A DNA stretch of 64,000 bases from Pigmentibacter ruber. GTDB lineage: Bacteria; Bdellovibrionota_B; Oligoflexia; Silvanigrellales; Silvanigrellaceae. The stretch is from NCBI RefSeq assembly GCF_009792895.1, contig NZ_WSSC01000002.1:1-64000 (forward strand). The letters run 5' to 3'. The notes under the pieces were generated by a model. The model saw only the letters and a list, made by a program, of their open reading frames with translations. It ran no database searches and was not told the origin of the DNA. Position numbers and translations under genes: made by a program. How positions within the stretch are numbered: position 1 is the stretch's first letter; each line of letters starts with the position of its first letter. This document shows positions 10,329 to 18,998 of the stretch, piece after piece.

Positions 10329-11084
10329 TTATTGTAATGAAATTATTTTTGAAAAATATTGGTTTTCCATAAAGGAAATTATTTTGTAACCAAAAATATC
10401 TGAATTCATTTCTGTTTCGTAAACGCCACCTTTGTTGAATTGAATAAATGTTGAAATAGATGATTCAAACCAGCAATTTGTATTTATACGAATTTTATAA
10501 TCATTATGAACATGACCAGAAAGAATTAACTTTATACAAGAAAATTTGTTAACTAGGTTAAGGAATTCTTCAGAGTTTACTAAAGTGCAATCATCAATAA
10601 GGGGTGTATTCACCAGCACTGGGTGATGATGTAATACTAAAACACATTCTCTATTTACAGTAGATAATTTAGACAAAATAGTTTTAATTCGCAAAAGTTC
10701 ATTTTCATTAATAATACCAAAGTCTTTTCCTTGAAGGCAGGAATCTATACCTACCAAAGTAAAATTTGCAACATCTAAGGTATTTAAATATTCAAAATTT
10801 GGAAACTGAGAAAATGTTTTCAGCATCGTTTCTTTATCATCATGATTGCCATTTATATAAAAAACTTTTTTATTAAAGTATGCTAAATGTTTAGCAATAT
10901 ACTCGTATGCTTCGGGCGAGCCATCATCAGCTATGTCACCTGTAAGTAAAAAGTAATCAAACTCTTCCTTTGAGGTTAAAAGATGTTTGATCACTTTTTC
11001 AAATTGTTCACGGACATTGACTCCATACAATAGTGCATTAGCATGTTTTTTTATATGTGAGTCTGTAATTTGGATTATTTTCAT
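10329..11084 (-). CDS. cpdA: metallophosphoesterase, CpdA-like 3',5'-cyclic nucleotide phosphodiesterase
   Basis: This 251-residue cytoplasmic calcineurin-fold enzyme has the complete metal set: D8 and H10 (QITDSH), D50 (LTGDIADDGS), N80-H81-D82 (NGNHDD), then LHHHP and the C-terminal GHVH. The order and length match class III cAMP phosphodiesterases of the CpdA/Icc type. Related enzymes cleave other phosphodiesters, so the substrate is probable rather than certain. The start is the ATG at 11084, with AGGAA eight bases upstream. The longer frame from 11123 lacks a ribosome site. It is transcribed alone, divergently from the GIY-YIG gene. Confidence 0.8.
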   Translation of the reverse strand: MKIIQITDSHIKKHANALLYGVNVREQFEKVIKHLLTSKEEFDYFLLTGDIADDGSPEAYEYIAKHLAYFNKKVFYINGNHDDKETMLKTFSQFPNFEYLNTLDVANFTLVGIDSCLQGKDFGIINENELLRIKTILSKLSTVNRECVLVLHHHPVLVNTPLIDDCTLVNSEEFLNLVNKFSCIKLILSGHVHNDYKIRINTNCWFESSISTFIQFNKGGVYETEMNSDIFGYKIISFMENQYFSKIISLQ

Positions 11085-11288
11085 GCGGTTATTCCTTTTT
11101 TTAGTTAAAGTTAAAAAGGGCAATTTTTTTAGGTTATGGATAATTAAGTTATTTTAGCAAAAATAACTTTTTAAAAATTAAATTTTTTATAGATTTTTGC
11201 AAATTATTTTGTAATCTTTTCATTAAATTTGGATTTCTAAGTATTTAGTCATTTTTATCAGTTAAAAGTTATTTTGGAGAAAAATATT

Positions 11289-11633
11289 ATGAATAAGAAG
11301 AGTTCAATTGAAGAGAAATATAAGAATAATTACAAAATTATTTATAAAATAACATATCCAAATGGTAAGATATATATTGGGCAAGACTTTACAAATAATT
11401 ACAATTATTTTGGATCTATTGATGAAGAATTATTAAAAAGAGATTTTTCTGATGATGATATTCTATCTTTTACAATAATAAAAGAAGTTATTTTTCGCGA
11501 AAAAAATATTACAAAAAAGAGTTTAAATTTGCTAGAAAAGAATTACATTCTCCAGTATAATTCAAACAATCCTAATGTTGGATATAATAAATTACCAGTA
11601 TATAGTTCTTGTAAAAAAATAGATAGTAAATAG
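11289..11633 (+). CDS. small GIY-YIG nuclease-like protein
   Basis: This 114-residue protein has an N-terminal half matching the GIY-YIG fold: IIYKITYPNGKIYIGQD at about 17-33, with YKI in place of GIY and an intact YIG. An Arg at 70 and a late Glu at 83 (LLEKNYI) sit where the catalytic Arg and Glu are expected. It has no DNA-binding domain and is not next to a restriction or intron gene. It could be a homing-type relic, a repair nuclease or an effector. I chose the ATG at 11289, with TTGGAGA eight bases upstream, over an in-frame TTG at 11274 that lies inside that ribosome site. Confidence 0.62.
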   Translation: MNKKSSIEEKYKNNYKIIYKITYPNGKIYIGQDFTNNYNYFGSIDEELLKRDFSDDDILSFTIIKEVIFREKNITKKSLNLLEKNYILQYNSNNPNVGYNKLPVYSSCKKIDSK

Positions 11634-11640
11634 TAAATAA

Positions 11641-12102
11641 TTAGTTAGTAGTATTTAAATTTTTTTCTATAACCGCACCTTCTTTCCCCTTCTGCAATAA
11701 ATAAACACCAAGGATAATAAAGCAAACTCCTATTAATTTTCCAATAAATTTTAGTGAGTGATAGTCATTAGTATCAATAATTACGCAAGTTAACATTTGT
11801 GCACTAATGGCATAAATAAGACTTTTTGTTGCTCCAAGTTTCATAAAAGAGTAACTGCTAAGTGCAACCATAAAAACACCAAAAAAACCACCAAAATAAG
11901 CAGCTAAAGGAATTTCGTTTTGATTTGGTATTTCAAACTGATAGAGACTAAAAAATAAAATTGTTAAAAAAAGAAAACCAACAAAATGATTCACAAACGA
12001 TGCTTGAAAGGGGCCTATATAATCACTTAACTTTCCATTTATGGCTCTATTTAAGCCAATAATTATTCCGTTGAAAAAAGCTAATAAAATAAAATATAAC
12101 AT
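11641..12102 (-). CDS. half-size DMT transporter, YdcZ (DUF606) family, second of pair
   Basis: This 153-residue membrane protein has about five hydrophobic segments and the YdcZ-family opening in which a short TM is followed by GLNRAINGKLSDYIGP and then FVNHFVG. The family is the half-length branch of the drug/metabolite transporter superfamily and is thought to act as dimers. It lies nine bases after the paralogous gene at 12112, so the two could make an antiparallel heterodimer, as in other small DMT pairs (inference). It is the last gene of an operon that begins with the dehydrogenase at 15232, which suggests a linked substrate; lactate or another 2-hydroxy acid is only a guess. Confidence 0.72.
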   Translation of the reverse strand: MLYFILLAFFNGIIIGLNRAINGKLSDYIGPFQASFVNHFVGFLFLTILFFSLYQFEIPNQNEIPLAAYFGGFFGVFMVALSSYSFMKLGATKSLIYAISAQMLTCVIIDTNDYHSLKFIGKLIGVCFIILGVYLLQKGKEGAVIEKNLNTTN

Positions 12103-12111
12103 TATTTAAAC

Positions 12112-12582
12112 CTAACGACAAAATATGATTAGCCAGCTTCCAAACAAAATAAAGCTGATAATAAATACATCATTGCGTTGAAATTTTTTTTTCGTCGTAT
12201 CAAATATTCCAGATAAATCAGAAAAAATTCCAAAGCACACCGATCCAAGTAGCATTAAAGATAAAGTACCAGATAAGCCAATAACACTATTGATAGCAAT
12301 TGAAGAAAAAATAACTGTACATGCACCTATAATCCCACCAATATAATAAAAATAGTATGCTTTACTTTTAATAATCTGCTTTTTTTTATTTTCTTTTTTT
12401 TGTTTTCTAAATAAAAGATAACACACAATTAAAATAGCGGTAATTGTTCCTACACCATGTGCAACCCATGAGGAGTAAAGGGGGGAGGTATATCTAGCTA
12501 GAACACCATTTAAATTATTCATAACTGCTAGCAAAATACCACAAATTAAACTAGAAATGACTGGAAGTGATAAAATTTTCAT
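12112..12582 (-). CDS. half-size DMT transporter, YdcZ (DUF606) family, first of pair
   Basis: This 156-residue membrane protein has about five hydrophobic segments and is a paralogue of the next gene downstream. It shares the YdcZ pattern GILLAVMNNLNGVLARYTSPLYSSW followed by HGVGT near residues 15-46. The basic loop at 60-75 (RKQKKENKKKQ) is presumably cytoplasmic and would set topology. Its start codon overlaps the stop of the upstream iron-sulfur gene by four bases (ATGA), so the two are translationally coupled. Confidence 0.72.
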   Translation of the reverse strand: MKILSLPVISSLICGILLAVMNNLNGVLARYTSPLYSSWVAHGVGTITAILIVCYLLFRKQKKENKKKQIIKSKAYYFYYIGGIIGACTVIFSSIAINSVIGLSGTLSLMLLGSVCFGIFSDLSGIFDTTKKKFQRNDVFIISFILFGSWLIIFCR

Positions 12583-13256
12583 AACGACTCATTTTTTTTC
12601 TTGCTACATGAATCAAGTAATTGAAATATTGAGGTAAAATAAACATCCGTATGTTTATTAAAACCTAGAGCACAAGTTTCCAAACATGTATACCCTTTTT
12701 GGCAATTAAAGGAAATTTGTTCAGAGAAATTTCTTAAAGCATTTATATTTAATTTTTCATTTGTAAAGCCCTTGCTTCCGGCAAATCCGCAACACATCAA
12801 TTGCTCTGGAATAATTACATTGATTAAACATCTTTTGGCAATTTCAAGCATTTTATTTTGTAAATTTTCATTAGTAACAGAACAGTTAATATGAATAACT
12901 CCAGCTTCTTGAAGAGGTATTATGTCTAAATTATTGAGTTGAGAATGAATAAAATCAAGGGGATTTAAAATATTTTCCCAAAATAAATTTTGTTTTTTTA
13001 TTTCATGGTAACAACTTAAATTTTCTATTAAAAGTATTTTATTTTTAACTTTGTTTTGGAGTGAAGATATTTTTTTTTCAGCAATGTCTGGAAATCCCAT
13101 ATTTGTATACATTAATCCGCAACATTCATTAGGAAGGCTTAAAATATTTGTTTTATAGTTTAATTTATTTAATATTGAAATAATTTTTTTTGTCATGGAG
13201 TTCTTACTTTTAAATATCTGTCCAGAACAAGTTGGAAAAAGGTAAATTTCTTCCAT
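12579..13256 (-). CDS. CCG-domain heterodisulfide-reductase-like subunit of the adjacent dehydrogenase
   Basis: This 225-residue protein has two cysteine-rich CCG repeats: Cys45-Cys46-Gly (NECCGLMY) and Cys155-Cys156-Gly (MCCGFAGSKGF). This is the domain found at the C-terminus of GlpC, LutA and the long D-lactate dehydrogenases, where it handles electron transfer to quinone or a noncubane cluster. In the usual D-lactate dehydrogenases of about 930 residues this domain is fused to the FAD and ferredoxin domains. Here it is a separate gene whose ATG shares one base with the upstream TAA (TAATG), so the two products probably form one complex. Confidence 0.78.
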   Translation of the reverse strand: MEEIYLFPTCSGQIFKSKNSMTKKIISILNKLNYKTNILSLPNECCGLMYTNMGFPDIAEKKISSLQNKVKNKILLIENLSCYHEIKKQNLFWENILNPLDFIHSQLNNLDIIPLQEAGVIHINCSVTNENLQNKMLEIAKRCLINVIIPEQLMCCGFAGSKGFTNEKLNINALRNFSEQISFNCQKGYTCLETCALGFNKHTDVYFTSIFQLLDSCSKKKNESL

Positions 13257-15232
13257 TATTTGATTCCTTTAAAAGACAAAAAAATTCTTCCTATGAAAGG
13301 AATAATAAAGTGTATTTTACTAATAAAGTAAACTACAGGATATAAAAATTTATTTCGATGAGCTTTCCTCCACTCCTTAATAACTTGCCCCGTGTCAACT
13401 TTTACAGGGCAGACAATGGCACACATACTACTAGCGGCACAGGAATCAGAACCTTTTATTTTAAATTCTCTTACCATTTCTTTAGCTAAGCGAATATTTT
13501 GTTCTTTTTTAGCATGTTCAATTGCCCGCAGTGCAGTAATTCTTTGTCTTGGAGTAAACGTATATCCTGTAGAAGGGCACACTTGTTCACAACGTCCGCA
13601 TTCATTACAGTTGTCTAAGAGTGGGTTGATATTTAGTATTGATTTTAAATTTTTAACATGAATTTTTTTATCGGCTGAAATTATAACATTTGGATTTAAT
13701 AAATTTTTTGGATCAAAAATATTTTTTATTTCATACATAATTGAGGTAATTTCTTTTCCCCATTCATTTTCTAAAAAAGGGGCAATATTTCTCCCTGTAC
13801 CATGTTCTGCTTTCAGAGAACCATTATATTTTAAAACAACAACTGCGAGTTCTTTCATAAAGTAGTCATATTTTTCAATGTCATTTTGTTTATTGAAATT
13901 CAGTTCGAGTAAAAAATGCAAATTACCATCCTTTGCATGTCCAAAGACACAAGAATTTTGCAATGAGTATTTCTTAAATAAAGAATATAAGCTCATAATT
14001 CCTTCTCTAAGATATTTAAGTGGGAATGCAATATCTTCTAGTAAGCAAATGCTATTATTATTTCTTTTGCTTTGAATAATTGGTAATATCGATTTTCTAA
14101 TTCCTATTATTTCTTCATATTCTGTTTGAAAATAAAAGCTTGATTGATATATAACTCTATTTTTGTTTTCTATATCTTTTCCTAATTTACTTGATTTACT
14201 TAATAATTCTTGCAAATTGAATTCGCGTACTTCCATTAAAAGAAGGCAAGGAGTTTTAAAGTTTTGAAAATATTCATCGGGAATGTATTTCTCTATTTTT
14301 GATTTAATACATTCCAAAGATTGAGAGTCTAAAAATTCGAGGGAAGAAATATTTTTTAAATCAAGTTCATTCACAAATTCTAAAGCATTTTCAGGGTCAG
14401 AAAATACTAATAATGCAACACTTTTAATGGGCGGGTCTTCTACAGTATACAAATCTACTTCTGAAATAAAACCTAAAGTACCTTCAGAACCAACAAATAA
14501 GTGGGAAATGATATCGATAGGATCTTGAAATTCTAAAAAGGCATTAACAGAATATCCAACAGTATTTTTTATAGAATATTTTTGCTGAATTTTATTTTTT
14601 ATTTCTTCACTTAAATTAATTTTATCTCGCAGAGAAATAATTTTGTTAATTAATTCAAAATTGTGTTTTATAAATTCATTTCTAATGAAAAGAGAACTGG
14701 TATCAAAAATATTACCGTTGCTTAAAATACATCTTATATCTTTTAGAGTTTTATAACTGTTTTGTTTTGTTCCGCAGCACATTCCACTGGCATTATTGGC
14801 AATAATTCCACCTATTTTGGCAAAATCACTTGAAGCAGGGTCGGGGCCAATCTTTCTTTGGTATTTTTTTAAAGCATAATTTGCTTCACTTGCTATGATA
14901 CCTGGGGCTAACTTTATATTGAAACCCTGGTTTTCAACTATAATTTTTCTCCAATTCCAATTGATAACTAATAGGCAGGAGTCTGTTATTGATTGCCCTG
15001 ATAATGAGCTGCCAGCAGCTCGGATTGTAACTGGAATACTGTATCTATTAGCGCATTGAAAAACCCATATGACTTGCTCTTCGCTTTCGACTAGGACTAT
15101 AATTTTTGGAACCAAGTAATAATGGCTGGCGTCATTTGCATACGCGTGCCTTGAAAGAGCGTCTTTTAGGATACATTCTTTGGGTATTTTTTCTTGCACT
15201 GAACGGGCAAAGTCTTGAACGTTTCTGTCCAT
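13256..15232 (-). CDS. dld: FAD-linked D-lactate dehydrogenase-type oxidoreductase with 2x[4Fe-4S]
   Basis: This 658-residue protein should oxidise D-lactate or a related 2-hydroxy acid and pass electrons through iron-sulfur clusters to the respiratory chain. Residues about 25-230 are an FAD-binding type 4 domain, with RAAGSSLSGQS, IGPDPAS and NNASGMCCGTKQNSYKTL, the last highly typical of respiratory D-lactate dehydrogenases. An FAD-oxidase C domain follows (HAKDGNLHF, then KAEHGTGRNIAPFLENEWG). Residues about 535-625 hold two ferredoxin motifs, CNECGRCEQVCP and CAASSMCAIVCP. The CCG domain is missing from its end and is encoded by the next gene. I chose the ATG at 15232, ten bases after GAAGGGA. 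A TTG at 15238 is also in frame. Glycolate or malate-type substrates cannot be ruled out. Confidence 0.82.
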   Translation of the reverse strand: MDRNVQDFARSVQEKIPKECILKDALSRHAYANDASHYYLVPKIIVLVESEEQVIWVFQCANRYSIPVTIRAAGSSLSGQSITDSCLLVINWNWRKIIVENQGFNIKLAPGIIASEANYALKKYQRKIGPDPASSDFAKIGGIIANNASGMCCGTKQNSYKTLKDIRCILSNGNIFDTSSLFIRNEFIKHNFELINKIISLRDKINLSEEIKNKIQQKYSIKNTVGYSVNAFLEFQDPIDIISHLFVGSEGTLGFISEVDLYTVEDPPIKSVALLVFSDPENALEFVNELDLKNISSLEFLDSQSLECIKSKIEKYIPDEYFQNFKTPCLLLMEVREFNLQELLSKSSKLGKDIENKNRVIYQSSFYFQTEYEEIIGIRKSILPIIQSKRNNNSICLLEDIAFPLKYLREGIMSLYSLFKKYSLQNSCVFGHAKDGNLHFLLELNFNKQNDIEKYDYFMKELAVVVLKYNGSLKAEHGTGRNIAPFLENEWGKEITSIMYEIKNIFDPKNLLNPNVIISADKKIHVKNLKSILNINPLLDNCNECGRCEQVCPSTGYTFTPRQRITALRAIEHAKKEQNIRLAKEMVREFKIKGSDSCAASSMCAIVCPVKVDTGQVIKEWRKAHRNKFLYPVVYFISKIHFIIPFIGRIFLSFKGIK

Positions 15233-15414
15233 ATGCAATAAATCCCTTCTATTTAATTTAACAAGGCGCTAGCCCTTAGAGTGATAATATACAAACTATT
15301 CTCTAGATATATAAAAAATACATAAATATCAATGAATTATATTGAAGAGAGAAAATAGAGGAAACAAGTCTTAAAGACCTTTCTGCTCTTTCGTCTAAAA
15401 TTATTCTTCGTAAA

Positions 15415-15445
15415 GTATCTTGAATTTTGCTGAAATTTAAGATAC
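15415..15445 (+). promoter_or_regulatory. stem-loop upstream of rpsU
   Basis: GTATCTTGAATTT pairs with AAATTTAAGATAC (15433-15445) with one mismatch, about 45 bases before the rpsU ribosome site. No T-run follows. It could be a leader structure used in autoregulation by S21 or an RNA-processing site; the role is unproven. The spacer from 15239 to 15505 shows no gene. Confidence 0.4.
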
Positions 15446-15505
15446 GAACCCAAAACCGATTTGATAGATGATCGGGTGAGCTTAAAATGAAGGGGGGTGA
15501 ATGAA

Positions 15506-15703
15506 ATGCCAGTAGTTAAAATTAAAGAAGGTGAGACCTTTGAAAGCGCAATGCGTAGATTTAAAAAGCAATGTGAAAAAGCAGGGATCCTTTCTGAAAT
15601 CCGTAAACGTGAGCATTATGAAAAACCCTCTGTAAAAATCAAGAGAAAACGTATGGCTGCACGTAAGCGCGCTCTTAAGAAACAAAAGAAATTAATGGCT
15701 TAA
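15506..15703 (+). CDS. rpsU: 30S ribosomal protein S21
   Basis: This 65-residue basic protein matches S21 along its length: [20 protein letters not shown], then the C-terminal Lys/Arg run [20 protein letters not shown]21 sits on the 30S platform and helps initiation. I chose the ATG at 15506 because a very strong AGGGGGG ribosome site lies at 15491-15497 and it gives the family's normal N-terminus. It is the first gene of an rpsU-dnaG-rpoD operon, as in E. coli. Confidence 0.95.
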   Translation: MPVVKIKEGETFESAMRRFKKQCEKAGILSEIRKREHYEKPSVKIKRKRMAARKRALKKQKKLMA

Positions 15704-15721
15704 TTTCTTAAGTATTCTTAT

Positions 15722-15755
15722 AAAAGGGAGAGTTGTCTTCACAGCTCTCCTTTTT
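15722..15755 (+). terminator. terminator/attenuator between rpsU and dnaG
   Basis: GGAGAGTTGT (15727-15736) pairs with ACAGCTCTCC (15741-15750), with a four-base loop and TTTTT after it. The E. coli macromolecular synthesis operon also has an intercistronic terminator here, which lowers dnaG relative to rpsU. The same role is likely. Confidence 0.85.
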
Positions 15756-15821
15756 GCGTTATACTCAAATGCTAAGACCTACAAATTTGCTTTGTAGGGT
15801 AATTGCCCTAGTGAGGTTTGT

Positions 15822-18800
15822 TTGAGACTTCGCAAGCATTCTATTCAAAACTTAATCCAGACCATAAATTTACCAGAGCATTTCCAGCGCTATATGGAAA
15901 TTAAACGCTCTGGAGGAAATGCTGTTGCCAAATGCGCATTTCATCAAGACTCTTCACCAAGTATGTATGTTTATTCTGAACACTATCACTGCTATGCCTG
16001 TAAAGCGCACGGCAGTATCATTGATTATGAAATGCATAGAACGGGACATAGTTTTAGAGAAGTTGTAGAAGCTCTTGCTAGTCAATATCAAATTCCATTA
16101 GAGTATGAAACAACTGCAGAAGAGAAAAAAAATTCTAAAGAAACAGAACGATTTGAAAAATTGCAAAAAGATTTAGAAAAAACGTATGAATTTTTTAAAT
16201 CGAATAAAGCTAATCTTTTGCAAAATATACAAAATAATTTGGCAAAAGATTACTTTAATCTACCAATAAATCAACAACTAGATATTTTGTATACAGGAGA
16301 AAATAAAAAATACACAGAGCATTTTCAATCAAGTACTCTGACAGACTTTCTCCATTATGATTATTCAAATTGTATTGCATTTCCGCTGTATAAAGACAAT
16401 GGAAAAATAGGTGGTTTTTGTATAGGAGTAAATATAAATAAAATTTCCTCTTCGGAATTAGAAAATTTTGACTCTTACGAAATCCCTGAATTTAAAATAA
16501 TTACTCCTTTTGCTAAGAGAACAATTCGTTGTTTGAACTGGCAACAAATTAGACCTATCATTGCACAACATAAATTAATTTATATTGTAAATCATTTTTC
16601 TGATTTTAATAATCTCCTTAAATTAAATGTTCAAAATGTTATTTTATCTTTAGAGAATAATTTAAATGCTACAATAATTAAAGAAATAACTAATAAAGTT
16701 CCAAATGTTGTTATTGTTGTTACTAATTTTGAAAAAAGCAAGCTTTTTATATGGAATATATTTAAAGAATCTTTAAATATAAATGATCTAAATTTTGAAG
16801 TTTTAAAACTAAATCCATTAGAATTAAATTCATCTGAAGGACAAATTGAGAGACTTAAATTAAATACAAAAAAATTATGGGAAGAAGTTATATATAATTT
16901 TCTTCAACAAATTCCAATTAATAGTAGACTATTTGAATTCAACAAAAAAATTCTTCCTTTATTTAATAAAATAGAGGAATATACCAGAAAAGATATTTTA
17001 TTAGAACAAATTGCACAGAAATTTTTTTCATCCTCAAAAGTTATTTTCGCTAAAAATGTAAAGACTGAAAATAAAGTTGAAAACAAAAGAAACTTTCAAT
17101 TTATTGGGCACCAATATACTGAAGTTGCTTCTGAAGATGTTTCTAAAAAAAACTCTGAAACTATTGAGAAAATTATAGACAATACTAGCAATACAAAAGA
17201 AATTGAAAATGAGAAAGAATACTTAGAAAAAACCATTCAATTTTATCATAAAATTTTATTATCTAATTTTCCTGATGCCATAGAAGCAAGAAATTATCTC
17301 GAACAAAGAGGATTCTCATCAGAAATGATTCAAAAATGGAATTTAGGATTATGTCCCTCTTCACATGAACTTTCAAGAAAGATAGAAAATCGTTCAGTAT
17401 TTTCTGAACCTTTGTTAAAATTAGGTTTAGTAAAGGAAAGTAAATTAAAAAATGGATATTATGATTTCTTCCATGATAGAATTATCATTCCAATCTATGG
17501 ACATAATGGAGAACCTGTAGCTTTATCAGGTAGAATATTTGCTGCTCAATATCGAAATAAGAATTTAAATATACCAAAATATATTAACTCAGCTGAATCA
17601 AAATTATTTGCGAAATCAAAAATTTTATTTAATTTTCATTCTGCAATGCAGGCAATAGTCACATATGGTTATGTCATTGTTGTTGAAGGCTATATGGATT
17701 GTATTTCCTTAGTAAATAATGGATTTCAAAATTCTGTTGCTGTAATGGGAACAAGTCTTACAACATATCATTTAGAGGTCCTTGCCAAAGTAACAAAACG
17801 CATTATATTATGTTTTGATTCTGACTCTGCTGGATTTCAAGCAGCAAAAAGAACTTTTGCTACAGTTTATCCAACAAAAAATATTGAATTAGAGTTTCTT
17901 GCTATCCCTGATGGAAAAGACCCAGATGAGTTTTTGAAAAACTACGGTGCCGGAGAATTTCTGAAACTTGTTGAACAGACTGTTCCGCTTCTAAATCAAG
18001 TAGCTGCCTGGTTATTTGTTGAGGCAAAAGAAGATCTCGAAACATTTCTTAGACTTGTAAAACAACAATTGGTACCTGTTATTTTACAGCATCCTGATAT
18101 AGGTGTTCAAAATGAAGCCTTGCATTTTTTGTGTGACAAGTACTTAAAAAATATATATCCTGAAGACTTAAGAAAAGAGCAGAAAGGGTTGTTACCTGCA
18201 GGACAAAGGCAGATTAATAATAAAAATTTACAGAATGATTTAGATGGTTTTCAATCTATTGTATGGCCTGTATTAACAACAACTGAAGTAAAGCTTTTAC
18301 TTTCATTAATCCATGCTAAGTTTACTGATCTTCCTTTGCGTCTCCAAAATGTGGCTTTAGAAAAAGATGGAGAAATTGAGGCGAATGAAAGGATATGTGC
18401 TTTAGCAATTTCTCACCAAATGAGTAAAATTAGCTTTTCAGTTTACTTAGAGTTCCTATCTGCTATGGTGGAAAATCAACATATTTCATTGCTTGAACTC
18501 AGTAAGACCAATGAAATTCAATTTTCCGCAGAAGCTAAATTTGTTATTGCCTATGTTAACTCAGATGTTCACATTTTATACCAATATAAGATGGAGGAAT
18601 TATTAAAAGAAAGCTTGCCAGGTAACGTGTCCATGGTATCATTTAAGAATATTTGGGATTTAAAAAATTCTGGTTTTTTGAGGTTTCAGTTGCGAAACAT
18701 TCGACTTTCTGCACAAAGAGGTGTCATAACCGCATTTATTGCTGAAGCTTTACTTCAATTGGAACTTGAATATATTGACAATGCGCTTAAAGCTTTTTCG

Positions 18801-18908
18801 AGTTTCCATTTTGATAATGAAATAGACGAACAATTTCATGATCTTGTCACTGAGCGTTCGAGACGAATCAAGGAATTCGGTTCTTTTGCTAATTTTAGTT
18901 TGCAATAA
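15822..18908 (+). CDS. dnaG: DNA primase DnaG with a duplicated, degenerate primase core
   Basis: This 1,028-residue replicative primase is far longer than the usual 580-650 residues. Residues 1-95 are the CHC2 zinc domain (C38, H41, C57, C60). Residues about 465-780 are an active-looking primase core: RIIIPIYGHNGEPVALSGRIF (553-573), VVEGYMD (620-626), CFDSDSAG (664-671) and PDGKDPDEFL. Between them, residues about 118-410 look like a second copy with the same order (CIAFPLYKDNGKIGGFCIG at 184-202, LIYIVNHFSDFNNLL, NVVIVVTNFEKSK, then ILPLFNKIEEYTRKDILLEQIAQKF) but without the acidic toprim residues. The C-terminal 250 residues should bind DnaB. The start is a TTG at 15822 after a GAGG site, giving a normal DnaG N-terminus. 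Confidence 0.93.
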   Translation: MRLRKHSIQNLIQTINLPEHFQRYMEIKRSGGNAVAKCAFHQDSSPSMYVYSEHYHCYACKAHGSIIDYEMHRTGHSFREVVEALASQYQIPLEYETTAEEKKNSKETERFEKLQKDLEKTYEFFKSNKANLLQNIQNNLAKDYFNLPINQQLDILYTGENKKYTEHFQSSTLTDFLHYDYSNCIAFPLYKDNGKIGGFCIGVNINKISSSELENFDSYEIPEFKIITPFAKRTIRCLNWQQIRPIIAQHKLIYIVNHFSDFNNLLKLNVQNVILSLENNLNATIIKEITNKVPNVVIVVTNFEKSKLFIWNIFKESLNINDLNFEVLKLNPLELNSSEGQIERLKLNTKKLWEEVIYNFLQQIPINSRLFEFNKKILPLFNKIEEYTRKDILLEQIAQKFFSSSKVIFAKNVKTENKVENKRNFQFIGHQYTEVASEDVSKKNSETIEKIIDNTSNTKEIENEKEYLEKTIQFYHKILLSNFPDAIEARNYLEQRGFSSEMIQKWNLGLCPSSHELSRKIENRSVFSEPLLKLGLVKESKLKNGYYDFFHDRIIIPIYGHNGEPVALSGRIFAAQYRNKNLNIPKYINSAESKLFAKSKILFNFHSAMQAIVTYGYVIVVEGYMDCISLVNNGFQNSVAVMGTSLTTYHLEVLAKVTKRIILCFDSDSAGFQAAKRTFATVYPTKNIELEFLAIPDGKDPDEFLKNYGAGEFLKLVEQTVPLLNQVAAWLFVEAKEDLETFLRLVKQQLVPVILQHPDIGVQNEALHFLCDKYLKNIYPEDLRKEQKGLLPAGQRQINNKNLQNDLDGFQSIVWPVLTTTEVKLLLSLIHAKFTDLPLRLQNVALEKDGEIEANERICALAISHQMSKISFSVYLEFLSAMVENQHISLLELSKTNEIQFSAEAKFVIAYVNSDVHILYQYKMEELLKESLPGNVSMVSFKNIWDLKNSGFLRFQLRNIRLSAQRGVITAFIAEALLQLELEYIDNALKAFSSFHFDNEIDEQFHDLVTERSRRIKEFGSFANFSLQ

Positions 18909-18998
18909 CGCAAAAAGTATTTCAATGTATCCACTTTGTGTGAATGTTACGCTGCTGGATTGGTCTTTTGTTTTGTGATTCTTGGGGGTTTTTAATAT

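Noticed and set aside
11145-11172. AAGTTATTT...AAATAACTT hairpin between cpdA and the GIY-YIG gene
   Set aside because: It is short and AT-only, lies between divergent genes rather than at a transcript end, and such palindromes are expected by chance here.
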